The notes below the pieces were generated by a model. That model searched no databases and was not told the origin of the DNA. It saw only the letters and a list, made by a program, of their open reading frames with translations. 50,472 nt of DNA, from positions 1 to 50,472 of the forward strand of contig DXCK01000073.1 in assembly GCA_019116045.1 (NCBI GenBank), written 5' to 3'. Below, piece by piece: positions 8,920 through 17,442 of this stretch. Position 1 is the first letter of the stretch; each line of letters begins with the position of its first letter. Both the position numbers and the translations under genes were made by a program. Origin of the DNA: Candidatus Bacteroides merdipullorum. Its GTDB lineage: Bacteria; Bacteroidota; Bacteroidia; Bacteroidales; Bacteroidaceae.

Positions 8920-8947
8920 CCGTCCGAAACATACATATAGAATATCC

Positions 8948-10954
8948 ATGAAAAACACCGGGCGCTACATCGCCGTCATCATCCTCTTAACGCTGGCTGC
9001 GGCATTGCCTGCCCAAGGGCTGCTTCTTCTGGAAGACAATCTGGAGGAACTGGCCGGGCAAACCGACCCCACCGCCTGGGAAGATGAGTTGCAAGAGCTC
9101 GCCTACCTGCTCGAACAGCCTTTGGATTTGAACACCGCCACCCGCGAACAGTTGGAACAGTTTCCGTTCCTCACCGACCAACAAGTGGATAACATCCAGG
9201 CTTATGTCGGTCTGCGCGGGCCGATGCAAAGCGTCTACGAACTGATGCTGGTGCCGGGGATGAACCGCCTGACTGCCGAACTGCTGCAACCTTTTGTGTG
9301 CGTGAAGCCTGTCGATACTCCAAAAGGTTTCCCTTCGTGGAAAGACATCTGGCGTTACGGCAAGCATGAGCTGTTGGCGCGTTTCGACCAGCCTTTCTAC
9401 CGCCGCAAGGGTTATGAGAAGGACTACCTGGGCACTCCCCTCTACCATTCCCTGCGCTATGCCTTCCGTCGGGGCGAATACGTGCAGGCAGGCTTTGCCG
9501 CCGAGAAGGATGCCGGCGAGCCGTTTTTCGCTCTGCACGATGCGAAAGGCTACGACCACTATTCCTACTACGTCTTGCTGCGCAACCTGGGTCGCCTGAA
9601 GGCATTGGCACTGGGCACCTACCGCCTGGACTTCGGGCAAGGCCTGGTGCTGGGCAACAGCTTCGGCCTGGGCAAATCGTTCTCACTGGCCACGTCCGAC
9701 CACCGCAGCCTGGGCATCCGCAAGCACGGTTCGACAGGCGAATACGACTATTTCCGCGGATTGGCCGCGACCGTGCAGGCCGCCCGCCGCGTGGAGGTCT
9801 CTGCCTTTTACTCGCATCGCACGCTGGACGGACGGGTGGAGGACGGCGCGCTGGTGTCCATCGACGAATCGGGCTTGCACCGCACCCAGTCCGAAGTCGA
9901 AAAAATGCACGCCGCCACCCTGCAACTGGCCGGGGGGAACATCGCCTACCGGGGCAACCCCTTCCAGGTGGGGCTGACCGGCATCTATTACTTCTTCGAC
10001 CGCCCTTACGAACCCCGTCTGCGCGAATATGCCAAATACAACCTGCGCGGCAACCATTTCTATAATGTGGGACTGGACTATCGCTACCGCCTGGGTCGTT
10101 TCGGTTGGGCAGGTGAAGCGGCGCTGGGCAAACAGGGTTGTGCCTTCCTCAACCGCCTGAGCTACGACTTCTCGCCCGACTACCGGCTGTTGCTGATTCA
10201 CCGCTACTACGCCCACGACTATTGGGCCTGGTTCGCCCACTCCTTCGGCGAAGGCAGTACGCCCCAGAACGAGAACGGCTGGTACCTGGCCGCCGAGGTG
10301 GCGCCCTTGGCCCGTTGGCGTTTCTTCGCCTCGGCCGATTTCTTTTCCTTTCCCTGGTGGCGCTACCGCATCAGCAAGCCTTCGCAGGGCGTGGACGTGC
10401 GTTTTCAGGCCACCTACACCCCGCGTGCCGACCTGTCCATGTACGCCAACTACCGCTTCAGGCGCCGCGAGCGCGACGTGACGGGCACGGGCGGCGAAGT
10501 GACCGTCCCCACCCTGCACCACCGCACGCGCTTTCGCCTGACCTATGCCCCCGGCATCTGGCGTTTCCAGACCACCGCCGACTACAACGTCTTCGTCCAG
10601 CAGGGACTTTCCTCCTCGCCGGGCTGGCACGTCACCCAGTCCGTCGCCTGCGTGCTGCCCGCACTTCCGTTGCGCATCTCGCTCCAAGGCAGCTATTTCG
10701 ACACAGCCGATTACGACTCGCGCGTCTTTATCTCCGAAAAAGGCTTGCTTTATACGTTCTATTCTCCTTCGTTCTCGGGAAACGGCTGCCGCTGCTCGCT
10801 CCACCTGCGTTACGACCTGGGCAAGACGCTGATGTTGTTGGCCAAGCTGGGGCATACGGTTTACCGCGACCGGGACGAAATAGGCTCGGGCAACGACCTG
10901 ATACGCGGCCGCACCAAGACGGATTTGCAACTACAGCTCAGGCTGAAGTTCTGA
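8948..10954 (+). CDS. Exported helix-hairpin-helix protein with predicted outer-membrane beta-barrel
   Basis: The 668-residue product starts with a signal peptide (hydrophobic residues 8-22). Residues about 55-115 hold two HhH repeats of the ComEA type (LDLNTATREQLEQFPFLTD, then the YELMLVPGMN half). From about residue 130 to the end the sequence is a series of amphipathic strands rich in Tyr, Arg and Gly, closing with LQLQLRLKF; a terminal Phe after alternating residues is the usual outer-membrane barrel signal. ComEA-like domains bind double-stranded DNA, so a surface or periplasmic DNA-related role is possible but is inference. Neither half has catalytic motifs that I recognise. It is common in Bacteroidales under the bare name of helix-hairpin-helix protein. 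Confidence 0.85.
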   Translation: MKNTGRYIAVIILLTLAAALPAQGLLLLEDNLEELAGQTDPTAWEDELQELAYLLEQPLDLNTATREQLEQFPFLTDQQVDNIQAYVGLRGPMQSVYELMLVPGMNRLTAELLQPFVCVKPVDTPKGFPSWKDIWRYGKHELLARFDQPFYRRKGYEKDYLGTPLYHSLRYAFRRGEYVQAGFAAEKDAGEPFFALHDAKGYDHYSYYVLLRNLGRLKALALGTYRLDFGQGLVLGNSFGLGKSFSLATSDHRSLGIRKHGSTGEYDYFRGLAATVQAARRVEVSAFYSHRTLDGRVEDGALVSIDESGLHRTQSEVEKMHAATLQLAGGNIAYRGNPFQVGLTGIYYFFDRPYEPRLREYAKYNLRGNHFYNVGLDYRYRLGRFGWAGEAALGKQGCAFLNRLSYDFSPDYRLLLIHRYYAHDYWAWFAHSFGEGSTPQNENGWYLAAEVAPLARWRFFASADFFSFPWWRYRISKPSQGVDVRFQATYTPRADLSMYANYRFRRRERDVTGTGGEVTVPTLHHRTRFRLTYAPGIWRFQTTADYNVFVQQGLSSSPGWHVTQSVACVLPALPLRISLQGSYFDTADYDSRVFISEKGLLYTFYSPSFSGNGCRCSLHLRYDLGKTLMLLAKLGHTVYRDRDEIGSGNDLIRGRTKTDLQLQLRLKF

Positions 10955-10995
10955 GTGGCTTGGCCCGGTAAATATGAGGGGAGGGGTTTCTGTTA

Positions 10996-11027
10996 TTTGT
11001 CTTTTTGGTTGATATTCGCTATTTTTG
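10996..11027 (+). promoter_or_regulatory. Promoter of the GH115 gene
   Basis: TTTG (10996-10999) and TATTTTTG (11020-11027) are separated by exactly 20 bp, a strong match to the Bacteroidota consensus. It excludes start codons upstream of about 11034. Confidence 0.8.
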
Positions 11028-11068
11028 CCCTTGAAATGAAAATCATATATAGTAAAAACGAAGGAACC

Positions 11069-13912
11069 ATGAAGAAAATTTCCCTATTGACCTTTCTTTT
11101 AGTTATTAGTGTGGCAGCGCTTGCAGCGTCTGCAAAATCTTTTCCTCGAGTCGTCGAGCAAAGCCGGGCGGGCTACTTTCCCCTGGCTTCGGCAGACGGG
11201 ACGGCCGTCATCTGTACAGATTCCAAAGACTATAAGGTGGTTGAAATCGCTTCCGGCATGTTGGCGGCCGACGTCGAGCGGGTCACCGGCCGGAAGCCGG
11301 TGCTGACAACGGCCGATGCCTGGGAAGACATACCGGCCGGGGCAGCCGTGGTGGCAGGCACCTTGGGCCACAGTGCCCTCATCGACGGGCTGGTGGAGAA
11401 AAAGCTGGTCTGCGTGGACAGCCTGGCCGGCAAGTGGGAGTCTTTTGTGCTGGCCACCATCGAGCATCCCACACACCACACTCCGCTGCTTGTCATCGTG
11501 GGCAGCGACAGGCGGGGCACGGCTTACGGACTGACCTCGTTGAGCGAGGCCATCGGCGTCTCTCCCTGGTATTGGTGGGCCGACGTCACTCCCCGTCACC
11601 GCAAAGCACTCTATGTGGAACCGGGCCTGTTCAGGCAAGGCGAACCTTCGGTGCAATACCGGGGCATCTTCATCAACGACGAACGCTTTGGCGGCTGGGC
11701 TTTGTGGGCAGAGCGGAATTTTGAGAAAGAAACCGGCAAAGTCGGTCCCAAGACCTATCAAAAGGTATTTGAATTGCTGCTTCGTTTGAAAGCCAATTAC
11801 TTGTGGCCTGCCATGCATCCGGGCACTCAGGCTTTCAACGCCAATCCGGAAAATGCCCGGCTGGCTGACGACTACGCCATCGTGATGGGCTCGTCGCACT
11901 GCGAGCAGATGTTGCGCAACAACGAAGACGAGTGGAAGAAGGCAGGAACGTATGGCGATTTTAATTATGTAACGAACCGCCAAACGATGATTAATTACTG
12001 GGAAGAGCGCGTCAAGACCAACAGTCAGTATGAGAACATTTACACGTTAGGCTTGCGAGGCATCCACGATTACCCCATGGAAGGTGCCAACACCACTGCC
12101 GAACGGGTAGCCTTGATGCAACAAGCCATCGACGACCAGCGCGACATCCTCCGCCGTAATATAACTCGGCCCGTGGACGAAGTTCCACAAATACTTTGCA
12201 CCTACGAAGAGGTACTGGATGCCTATCACAACGGACTGAAGGTGCCGGAGGACGTCACGCTTCTTTGGTCGGACGACAAGCACGGCTACACCCGCAACCT
12301 CTCGAACCCTGCCGAGCAGCAGAGAAAAGGCGGGGCAGGCATCTACTATCACCTCTCGTACCACGGCGACCCCGCCAGTTGGATATGGTTAAGTCCGCTC
12401 TCTCCCGCTTTTCTTTCGACTGAGTTGAGCAAGGCTTATACGTTTGGTGCGCGGAAGATATGGATTTTCAACGTGGGAGACATCAAACCGGCGGAAAAAG
12501 AGATATCCTTCGTCATGGATCTGGCCTGGGACATCGAGAAGTGGAAGCCGCAACAGGCTGCCGGCTACATGAAGTATTGGTTCGGAAAGACCTTCGATCG
12601 GTCGCTGGCCAAGGAGATGGCCGACTTGCAGGCACGCTACTATCGCCTTCAGGCAGCCGGGAAGGATGCGCATGTCTACTTCGTCGATTATACGGAACAG
12701 GACATCGCCCGGCGCATCGAAGCGTTCCGCAAACTGGATAAAGAGGCATCTGCCTTGTGCGAACGGATTCCCGATGCGTGGAAGGATGCTTATTTCGAGC
12801 TCGTACTCTATCCCATCCGCGGAGCGGGCATGTTGAACGAATATCAGTTGTTGGCCCGTCGCAGCATGGTACGTGCCACGGCAGGCGACAGCATAGGCGC
12901 GATGGCCGATGCGCAAAGGGTGGAACAGACCTTCGATGCACTGAACCAGTGGACGTACCATTACAACGAGGAGATAAAGAACGGCAAGTGGGCTGAGTTC
13001 TTCAACTGGCAACCCTACCACTGGGTCCGCTCCGAGAAGATAGACCCGCCTTACTGCACGCCTTCAGTGTATGAAGCAGCCCGGAAGTCCCCCCGGCCCC
13101 GCTTCCTGTCGGTTGCAGACGCCCTTTCTGATGAGGGAGTGAAGATAGATAGTGAGAAGTCTGGCGAAGTCTCTCTTTGGATGGAAGCACTCTCGCCAGT
13201 CCGCAACTTCTCGAAAGCGCCGGAAGACAACGTCTTTTGTCACGTGACGGCAGGCACCGACTCTTTCGATGCGTCCGCCACTCCTATTAATAATGTCTGG
13301 CACTCTCCCCTTATCGGGCCGATGTGGAGCAAAGTGGGAACCCTGCATCTGAAGAAGGGAGAAAACCGGCTCCGCGTGACAGACCTGAAGCCGAACGCCC
13401 GCATCGACCACATCTTTATGGGGCTGTATCCGCCTTTCCCGCCCGAACCCCGTCTGACCATTCCCGCTTACGCCTATCAGCATAAGCACGACAGCCGCGA
13501 GGGACACCTGGTGCGGGTGGAGCAACTGGGCTTTTCCGACGGCGTGCTGGTGCAGCCTTTCGACACGCCTTCTTATTCTGAAAAAGACCTGGAAAGCGCA
13601 CCGTACGTGGAGTATACCCTGGATTTGAAAGAAGGCGATACGACGATTGAAATCCGCACCCTCCCCACGCTGCACGTCTACGAGGGTCGGGACGCGCGCT
13701 ATGCCGTGCGGTTGGGCGATGCAGCGTCCGCCCCGGAGGTGTTCTCTATCCATGCCGGCGACTTTTCGGCCGAGTGGAGGCGGAACGTCTTGCGCGGTTA
13801 TGCTTCGCGCACCATCCGCATCCCGTCTTCCTGCATCGGACGGCAGCACCTGAAGATATACTTGCTGGACCCCGGCATTGTGTTGCAGGAGATTCTGGTG
13901 CACGCAGACTAA
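11069..13912 (+). CDS. Glycoside hydrolase family 115 protein (alpha-glucuronidase type)
   Basis: GH115 enzymes remove (4-O-methyl-)glucuronic acid side chains from glucuronoxylan. The 947-residue protein has a signal peptide (MKKISLLTFLLVISVAALAA), an N-terminal domain, the central catalytic region with family-typical blocks YRGIFINDERFGGWALWA and LRLKANYLWPAMHPG, and the GH115 C-terminal beta-rich domain (about 775-947). An in-frame ATG at 11036 would add 11 charged residues before the signal peptide, so the ATG at 11069 is preferred. It is monocistronic, faces a GH27 gene, and has no SusC/SusD pair or sensor nearby, so it is not part of a complete polysaccharide utilisation locus here. Confidence 0.92.
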   Translation: MKKISLLTFLLVISVAALAASAKSFPRVVEQSRAGYFPLASADGTAVICTDSKDYKVVEIASGMLAADVERVTGRKPVLTTADAWEDIPAGAAVVAGTLGHSALIDGLVEKKLVCVDSLAGKWESFVLATIEHPTHHTPLLVIVGSDRRGTAYGLTSLSEAIGVSPWYWWADVTPRHRKALYVEPGLFRQGEPSVQYRGIFINDERFGGWALWAERNFEKETGKVGPKTYQKVFELLLRLKANYLWPAMHPGTQAFNANPENARLADDYAIVMGSSHCEQMLRNNEDEWKKAGTYGDFNYVTNRQTMINYWEERVKTNSQYENIYTLGLRGIHDYPMEGANTTAERVALMQQAIDDQRDILRRNITRPVDEVPQILCTYEEVLDAYHNGLKVPEDVTLLWSDDKHGYTRNLSNPAEQQRKGGAGIYYHLSYHGDPASWIWLSPLSPAFLSTELSKAYTFGARKIWIFNVGDIKPAEKEISFVMDLAWDIEKWKPQQAAGYMKYWFGKTFDRSLAKEMADLQARYYRLQAAGKDAHVYFVDYTEQDIARRIEAFRKLDKEASALCERIPDAWKDAYFELVLYPIRGAGMLNEYQLLARRSMVRATAGDSIGAMADAQRVEQTFDALNQWTYHYNEEIKNGKWAEFFNWQPYHWVRSEKIDPPYCTPSVYEAARKSPRPRFLSVADALSDEGVKIDSEKSGEVSLWMEALSPVRNFSKAPEDNVFCHVTAGTDSFDASATPINNVWHSPLIGPMWSKVGTLHLKKGENRLRVTDLKPNARIDHIFMGLYPPFPPEPRLTIPAYAYQHKHDSREGHLVRVEQLGFSDGVLVQPFDTPSYSEKDLESAPYVEYTLDLKEGDTTIEIRTLPTLHVYEGRDARYAVRLGDAASAPEVFSIHAGDFSAEWRRNVLRGYASRTIRIPSSCIGRQHLKIYLLDPGIVLQEILVHAD

Positions 13913-14070
13913 AGTCTTTTGCTTCGGTTCAGCGCCTCAGGGCGTAAACGGCGGGACGTTGCGTTGCCCGAACCGGCAACGCAACATCCGCGCGGTGAAG
14001 CCGGAAATCTTCCGAAAGCATTGCGATGGGTGTGTGAAATATGGCTGTTTCTACCCATCGTCTGACAAAA
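13913..14070. other. GH115-GH27 intergenic region, left part
   Basis: About 314 bp separate the two convergent CAZyme genes. Apart from the two hairpins listed separately, one without a T-run and one a clear terminator, I see no coding sequence or RNA gene. A further minor dyad lies near 14120-14160. Confidence 0.5.
13958..13985. repeat. Perfect 11-bp hairpin after the GH115 gene
   Basis: GTTGCGTTGCC (13958-13968) pairs perfectly with GGCAACGCAAC (13975-13985) around a six-base loop, starting 46 nt after the stop. There is no T-run, so it is not a textbook terminator. It may protect the 3' end of the message or be a mobile palindromic element. Confidence 0.75.
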
Positions 14071-14117
14071 GTGACTGCCTTGACTCGGACGAGTGTCAAG
14101 GCAGTCACCGTGTTTTT
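14071..14117. terminator. Terminator between GH115 and GH27 genes
   Basis: GTGACTGCCTTGAC pairs over all 14 bases with GTCAAGGCAGTCAC across a 10-base loop, followed by a six-T run (14112-14117). On the other strand the stem is followed by a TTTTGTC stretch, so it may also end the convergent GH27 transcript. Confidence 0.9.
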
Positions 14118-14226
14118 TGAAACGGGTTCGGATGATTAGCCCGGTTCGAAATCAGTAAACAGTTCTTTCGACTACCCGGTCCTGCGGATGCCGGATAAGG
14201 AATGCTGCGGGGTAAGGCGTTACTCC

Positions 14227-15468
14227 TTATTTATCCCCATGAGCAATCAGCCTGTACGACACCACGTCGCGGCTCTTGACCGTCAGCTTGCGTTCTACTT
14301 TGTTTTTCAGACTGGTTTTTCCCTCTGTGCGATGCGTCCACAGGTTATATACCTTATATACGATAGAATCGAACGCAGTCTTCCGTCCGCTCACTTCCTC
14401 GTCGCTCAGGTTGAAGTCCTGCCAGTTCAGTTCCACGGGGATGTCGTGTTTGGTCGGGTTCAGGATGGTGAATGCCCAGTCGCCTCCGGCCAGGGGTTTG
14501 AACCAGAACTGGAGCCCGTCCCGGTCGCAGAAGTGCAGTCCCTGTATGCCCAATGTGTCTTGGTCGATGGCAATCATTTCTTTGTTCAGGATGATGCGGC
14601 GCGTTGCCTCGTTCATCGATCGTAAGTCATTGCCCAGAATCAGCGGGCTGCTCATCATGCACCACATGGTGAAGTGTGCGCGGTCCTCGTTTTCAGTCAT
14701 GCCGTTGCCCACTTCCAGCATGTCGGGGTCGTTCCAGTGCCCTTTGCCGGCATATTGCCGCAGTGAGTCGTTGAACTGGATGCACTGCATGACGCCGAAT
14801 TGGGTGTAGCCGGGGAAAACGCGCAACGAATCGAAATTGCACCAGATGTCCGGAGTCGTGCGCCAGGAATGCCCTATCTGTTTGGCCCATCTCCAAGGAC
14901 GGCTGCTGCCCCACTCGCACATGCTGAGGAAGATGGGCCGTCCCGCCGAGCGTAGTGCATCGCTGATAAGTTGGTAAGCTCCGCGCGGATTGATGTCTGT
15001 AGTGTTGCACCAGTCGTATTTCAAGTAATCGACACCCCAGCGGGCGTACTGAATGGCATCTTGGTATTCGTGGCCGAGAGAACCGGGCATGCCGCCACAG
15101 GTTTCGCTACCAGCGTCACTGTAGATGCCCAGCTTGAGGCCCTTGCTGTGTACATAGTCCGCCACGGCCTTGATGCCGTTGGGAAATTTGGTCGAGTCTG
15201 CTTGGATAAAGCCATTCTCGTCGCGTGGTCCGTGCCAGCAATCGTCGATGTTGATGTAAGTGTAGCCTGCGTCGCGCAGTCCGCTCTCTACCATGACGTC
15301 GGCAATGCTCTTTACTATATCTTCCGAGATGTTGCCCTGAAACTTGTTCCACGTACTCCAACCCATCTGTGGCGTGTCAGCCAGATGTTCCCATTTCTGT
15401 GCCTGTGCAGGCATTGCCAAGAGGGCAAACAGGCTGCCCGTCATGGCTATTCTTTTCAGTGTCTTCAT
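14227..15468 (-). CDS. Glycoside hydrolase family 27 alpha-galactosidase
   Basis: The enzyme should release terminal alpha-galactose, for example from galactomannan or raffinose-type sugars. The 413-residue protein has a signal peptide (residues 1-23, ending AQA), a catalytic TIM barrel from TPQMGWSTWNKF onward, the predicted nucleophile D152 in YLKYDWC and acid/base D207 in SWRTTPDI, and a C-terminal beta-sandwich of about 100 residues. It was exported to the periplasm or surface. A -7-like element (TAACTTCG on the minus strand, 15491-15498, one mismatch) lies 22 nt upstream of the ATG. No transporter or regulator gene accompanies it. Confidence 0.95.
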   Translation of the reverse strand: MKTLKRIAMTGSLFALLAMPAQAQKWEHLADTPQMGWSTWNKFQGNISEDIVKSIADVMVESGLRDAGYTYINIDDCWHGPRDENGFIQADSTKFPNGIKAVADYVHSKGLKLGIYSDAGSETCGGMPGSLGHEYQDAIQYARWGVDYLKYDWCNTTDINPRGAYQLISDALRSAGRPIFLSMCEWGSSRPWRWAKQIGHSWRTTPDIWCNFDSLRVFPGYTQFGVMQCIQFNDSLRQYAGKGHWNDPDMLEVGNGMTENEDRAHFTMWCMMSSPLILGNDLRSMNEATRRIILNKEMIAIDQDTLGIQGLHFCDRDGLQFWFKPLAGGDWAFTILNPTKHDIPVELNWQDFNLSDEEVSGRKTAFDSIVYKVYNLWTHRTEGKTSLKNKVERKLTVKSRDVVSYRLIAHGDK

Positions 15469-15490
15469 AAAGCTAATTTTGTATGATGTG

Positions 15491-15498
15491 CGAAGTTA
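15491..15498 (-). promoter_or_regulatory. Possible -7 element of the GH27 gene
   Basis: TAACTTCG on the minus strand differs from TAnnTTTG at one base. No -33 element is clear. Confidence 0.4.
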
Positions 15499-15567
15499 AG
15501 AAAATATCTGTTAACTTCTTCCTTTGCTGGGCTTTTATCCGGAAAAAGCGATAAAACGCCGCGGCTG

Positions 15568-15598
15568 TTGGCATTTCGGCATAAAACCTCTACTTTTG
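15568..15598 (+). promoter_or_regulatory. Promoter of the radical SAM gene
   Basis: TTG (15568-15570) and TACTTTTG (15591-15598) are 20 bp apart. The ATG follows 23 nt after the -7 element. Confidence 0.75.
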
Positions 15599-15621
15599 TT
15601 CCGGAAAACAAACCTTGAATT

Positions 15622-16395
15622 ATGACAATTATTTATCCGTCTCCCATCTTCGGCCCTGTACATTCCCGCCGGCTGGGAGTTTCTTTGGGAATCAACCTGA
15701 TGCCGGCCGACGGCAAGCTGTGCACTTTCAACTGCATCTACTGCGAGTGTGGTTTTAACGAAGATTTCCGCCCACGGCTGCCGCGTCCCACGCGCGAGGA
15801 GGTGCGCGCCGCCCTCGAAGCGCGCTTGCTGGACATGCAGCAGAACGGACCGGCGCCCGACGTGCTGACGTTCGCCGGCAACGGCGAACCGACGGCGCAT
15901 CCGCACTTCCCGGAAATCATCGACGACACGCTGGCGCTGCGCGACCGTTATTTCCCGAAAGCAAAGGTAAGTGTCTTGAGCAATTCGACTTTCATTCACA
16001 AGCCTGCCGTGTTTGACGCGCTGGACCGGGTGGACAACAACATCCTGAAGCTGGACACGGTGGACGAGGAATACATCCGCACACTGGACCGTCCTACGGG
16101 CCATTACTCGGTAGAGGCCATCATCGAGCGGATGAAGGCTTTCCGCGGCCGGTGCATCGTGCAGACCATGTTCCTGAAGGGTGGCTATTTGGGCCGCGAC
16201 ATGGACAATACGTCCGACCGCTACGTCCTGCCCTGGTTGGAACGGGTGAAAGAGATTGCCCCGCGCAGCGTGATGATTTATACTATCGACCGCGAGACGC
16301 CAGACCACGAACTGCGCAAGGCTTCGCACGAAGAGCTGGACCGCATCGGAGACTTGGTGCGCCGCGCCGGCATCGAAGTGAGCGTTTCTTACTAA
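15622..16395 (+). CDS. Radical SAM protein (COG0731-like)
   Basis: The 257-residue protein has the radical SAM cluster motif CxxxCxxC at C34, C38 and C41, followed by the GNGEPT motif (GGE-like, SAM binding) near residue 93. The N-terminal block IFGPVHSRRLGVSLG is typical of a group of small radical SAM proteins annotated as Fe-S oxidoreductases related to the tRNA-wybutosine enzyme TYW1. No SPASM or TRAM domain is present. It is monocistronic with its own promoter. The substrate cannot be inferred from sequence or neighbours. Confidence 0.88.
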   Translation: MTIIYPSPIFGPVHSRRLGVSLGINLMPADGKLCTFNCIYCECGFNEDFRPRLPRPTREEVRAALEARLLDMQQNGPAPDVLTFAGNGEPTAHPHFPEIIDDTLALRDRYFPKAKVSVLSNSTFIHKPAVFDALDRVDNNILKLDTVDEEYIRTLDRPTGHYSVEAIIERMKAFRGRCIVQTMFLKGGYLGRDMDNTSDRYVLPWLERVKEIAPRSVMIYTIDRETPDHELRKASHEELDRIGDLVRRAGIEVSVSY

Positions 16396-16403
16396 AGCCA
16401 CGG

Positions 16404-16515
16404 GCTACGGGTTACAAGCCACGAGTCAGCATGATTCTGCCCGTATTCTCACTTGTAGCTTGTAGCTCGTAACTGTGCCCTATTTTCATTCGTCACTTGT
16501 AGCTTGTAGCTCGTA
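16404..16515. repeat. Inverted and direct repeats of a TTGTAGC-type element
   Basis: Two identical 23-bp copies (16449-16471 and 16493-16515), containing ACTTGTAGCTTGTAGCTCGT, are 44 bp apart. A diverged inverted copy lies at 16404-16426 (GGGTTACAAGCCACGAGT). Each copy is built from three heptamers of the type TTGTAGC. RNA from this region could fold into alternative long hairpins. It lies between two convergent genes and is the only thing in that gap. Confidence 0.85.
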
Positions 16516-16524
16516 GCTATACTC

Positions 16525-17430
16525 CTACTCCATCGGCCACAGGCTGAGGTCGCACTCCGCCTCTACCCGGTCTTCCACCTCGTCGGGCAGGGCGGGAAAG
16601 AAGTCTATGCCCGTGATGCGCTCCACCTGGTCTACGGAGTTGACATAGCTGTCCAGCGGATGATTGCCCGCCGTGTTCTTATAGATGAAGCCGATGGCCC
16701 TGGGCGGCGTACTGCCGGGACAAAGCACAACCTTGAAGAAAGCCTCAGGCACGGTGATGCGGTGTTCGTGTCCGATGGTCTGGTGCTTCTGCCGATACAG
16801 GATGGGTCCGCACACGATGTATATTTTCCCTTCTTTCTGAGCCCAGTCGCGGCACGCATCTTCCAGTTCTTTCCAGTCGCCACGGTTCAGGTTATGGTGC
16901 TGCGGACAGATGTTCGTCATGAAGAAGCTCTCTTGCATCGCCCTCCAGTGCCAACGGTTGTCTGCCGCAGGACACATGTGTCCTCTGTCCCAGCCCGAAC
17001 GCTTGTAGTCGTCGGTTGTGACGGCCTTGTCCGCAGGCAGGTCGGGGTCTGGGAGGAATTTGTCCGTCCGGCTTTCGCGCTCGATGAGCTTTTCCGGCGT
17101 CAGTTCCCAGGCCACCCAGTTGGGCAGGTTGTGCTCCAGGTTGTAAGAGACGGTGTAGCCGCGGCGCACCAGTATCTTTTCCGGGGTAGATTTCAGCGGT
17201 GCGGGCAGCAGCACGCCGTCGGCTGTCAGGTCGGCATAGGTAGTCTGGGTTGTTTCGGCCGATGGTTCCGGCAGGCGTTGGCGCAATGCTTCGACCACGG
17301 CGGGCAGGCCTTGGTCGGGGTCGACGTGCAGGGCGCGCGTCAGCGGCTCGTAGCCCAGGCAGGCAAGGATGACGGCGATGAGCGTATAGAGCAGTCCCCG
17401 CGATTTCTTTTGTTTCTTTCTTCTGGCCAT
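16525..17430 (-). CDS. Membrane-anchored DNA/RNA non-specific endonuclease (NUC1 family)
   Basis: This beta-beta-alpha-metal nuclease of the Serratia NucA type should cleave both DNA and RNA using Mg2+. In the 301-residue protein the basic N terminus is followed by one membrane segment (about 12-27), then a low-complexity linker and the nuclease domain (about 85-300). Catalytic signature DRGH is at 148-151 (H151 the general base), with metal and catalytic residues N182 and E190 in NxxxWxxxE spacing. The anchor places the nuclease in the periplasm. It starts 12 bp after the SulP gene on the same strand and is probably co-transcribed. No immunity gene is seen. Confidence 0.92.
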   Translation of the reverse strand: MARRKKQKKSRGLLYTLIAVILACLGYEPLTRALHVDPDQGLPAVVEALRQRLPEPSAETTQTTYADLTADGVLLPAPLKSTPEKILVRRGYTVSYNLEHNLPNWVAWELTPEKLIERESRTDKFLPDPDLPADKAVTTDDYKRSGWDRGHMCPAADNRWHWRAMQESFFMTNICPQHHNLNRGDWKELEDACRDWAQKEGKIYIVCGPILYRQKHQTIGHEHRITVPEAFFKVVLCPGSTPPRAIGFIYKNTAGNHPLDSYVNSVDQVERITGIDFFPALPDEVEDRVEAECDLSLWPME

Positions 17431-17442
17431 ATCGGTAAAGGT

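Noticed and set aside
9683..10930. 415-codon minus-strand frame opposite the HhH/barrel gene
   Set aside because: It is an antisense shadow; the plus-strand gene has signal peptide, HhH domain and barrel end.
10955..11068. Upstream extension of the GH115 protein
   Set aside because: It would start before the promoter (10996-11027) and place 38 residues ahead of a standard signal peptide.
10955..15468. A polysaccharide utilisation locus around the GH115 and GH27 genes
   Set aside because: There is no SusC/SusD pair, sensor or ECF-sigma regulator; the two genes are convergent and separately promoted.
16404..16515. Repeats as recombination attachment sites
   Set aside because: No integrase, tRNA gene or mobile cargo lies between or beside the copies.
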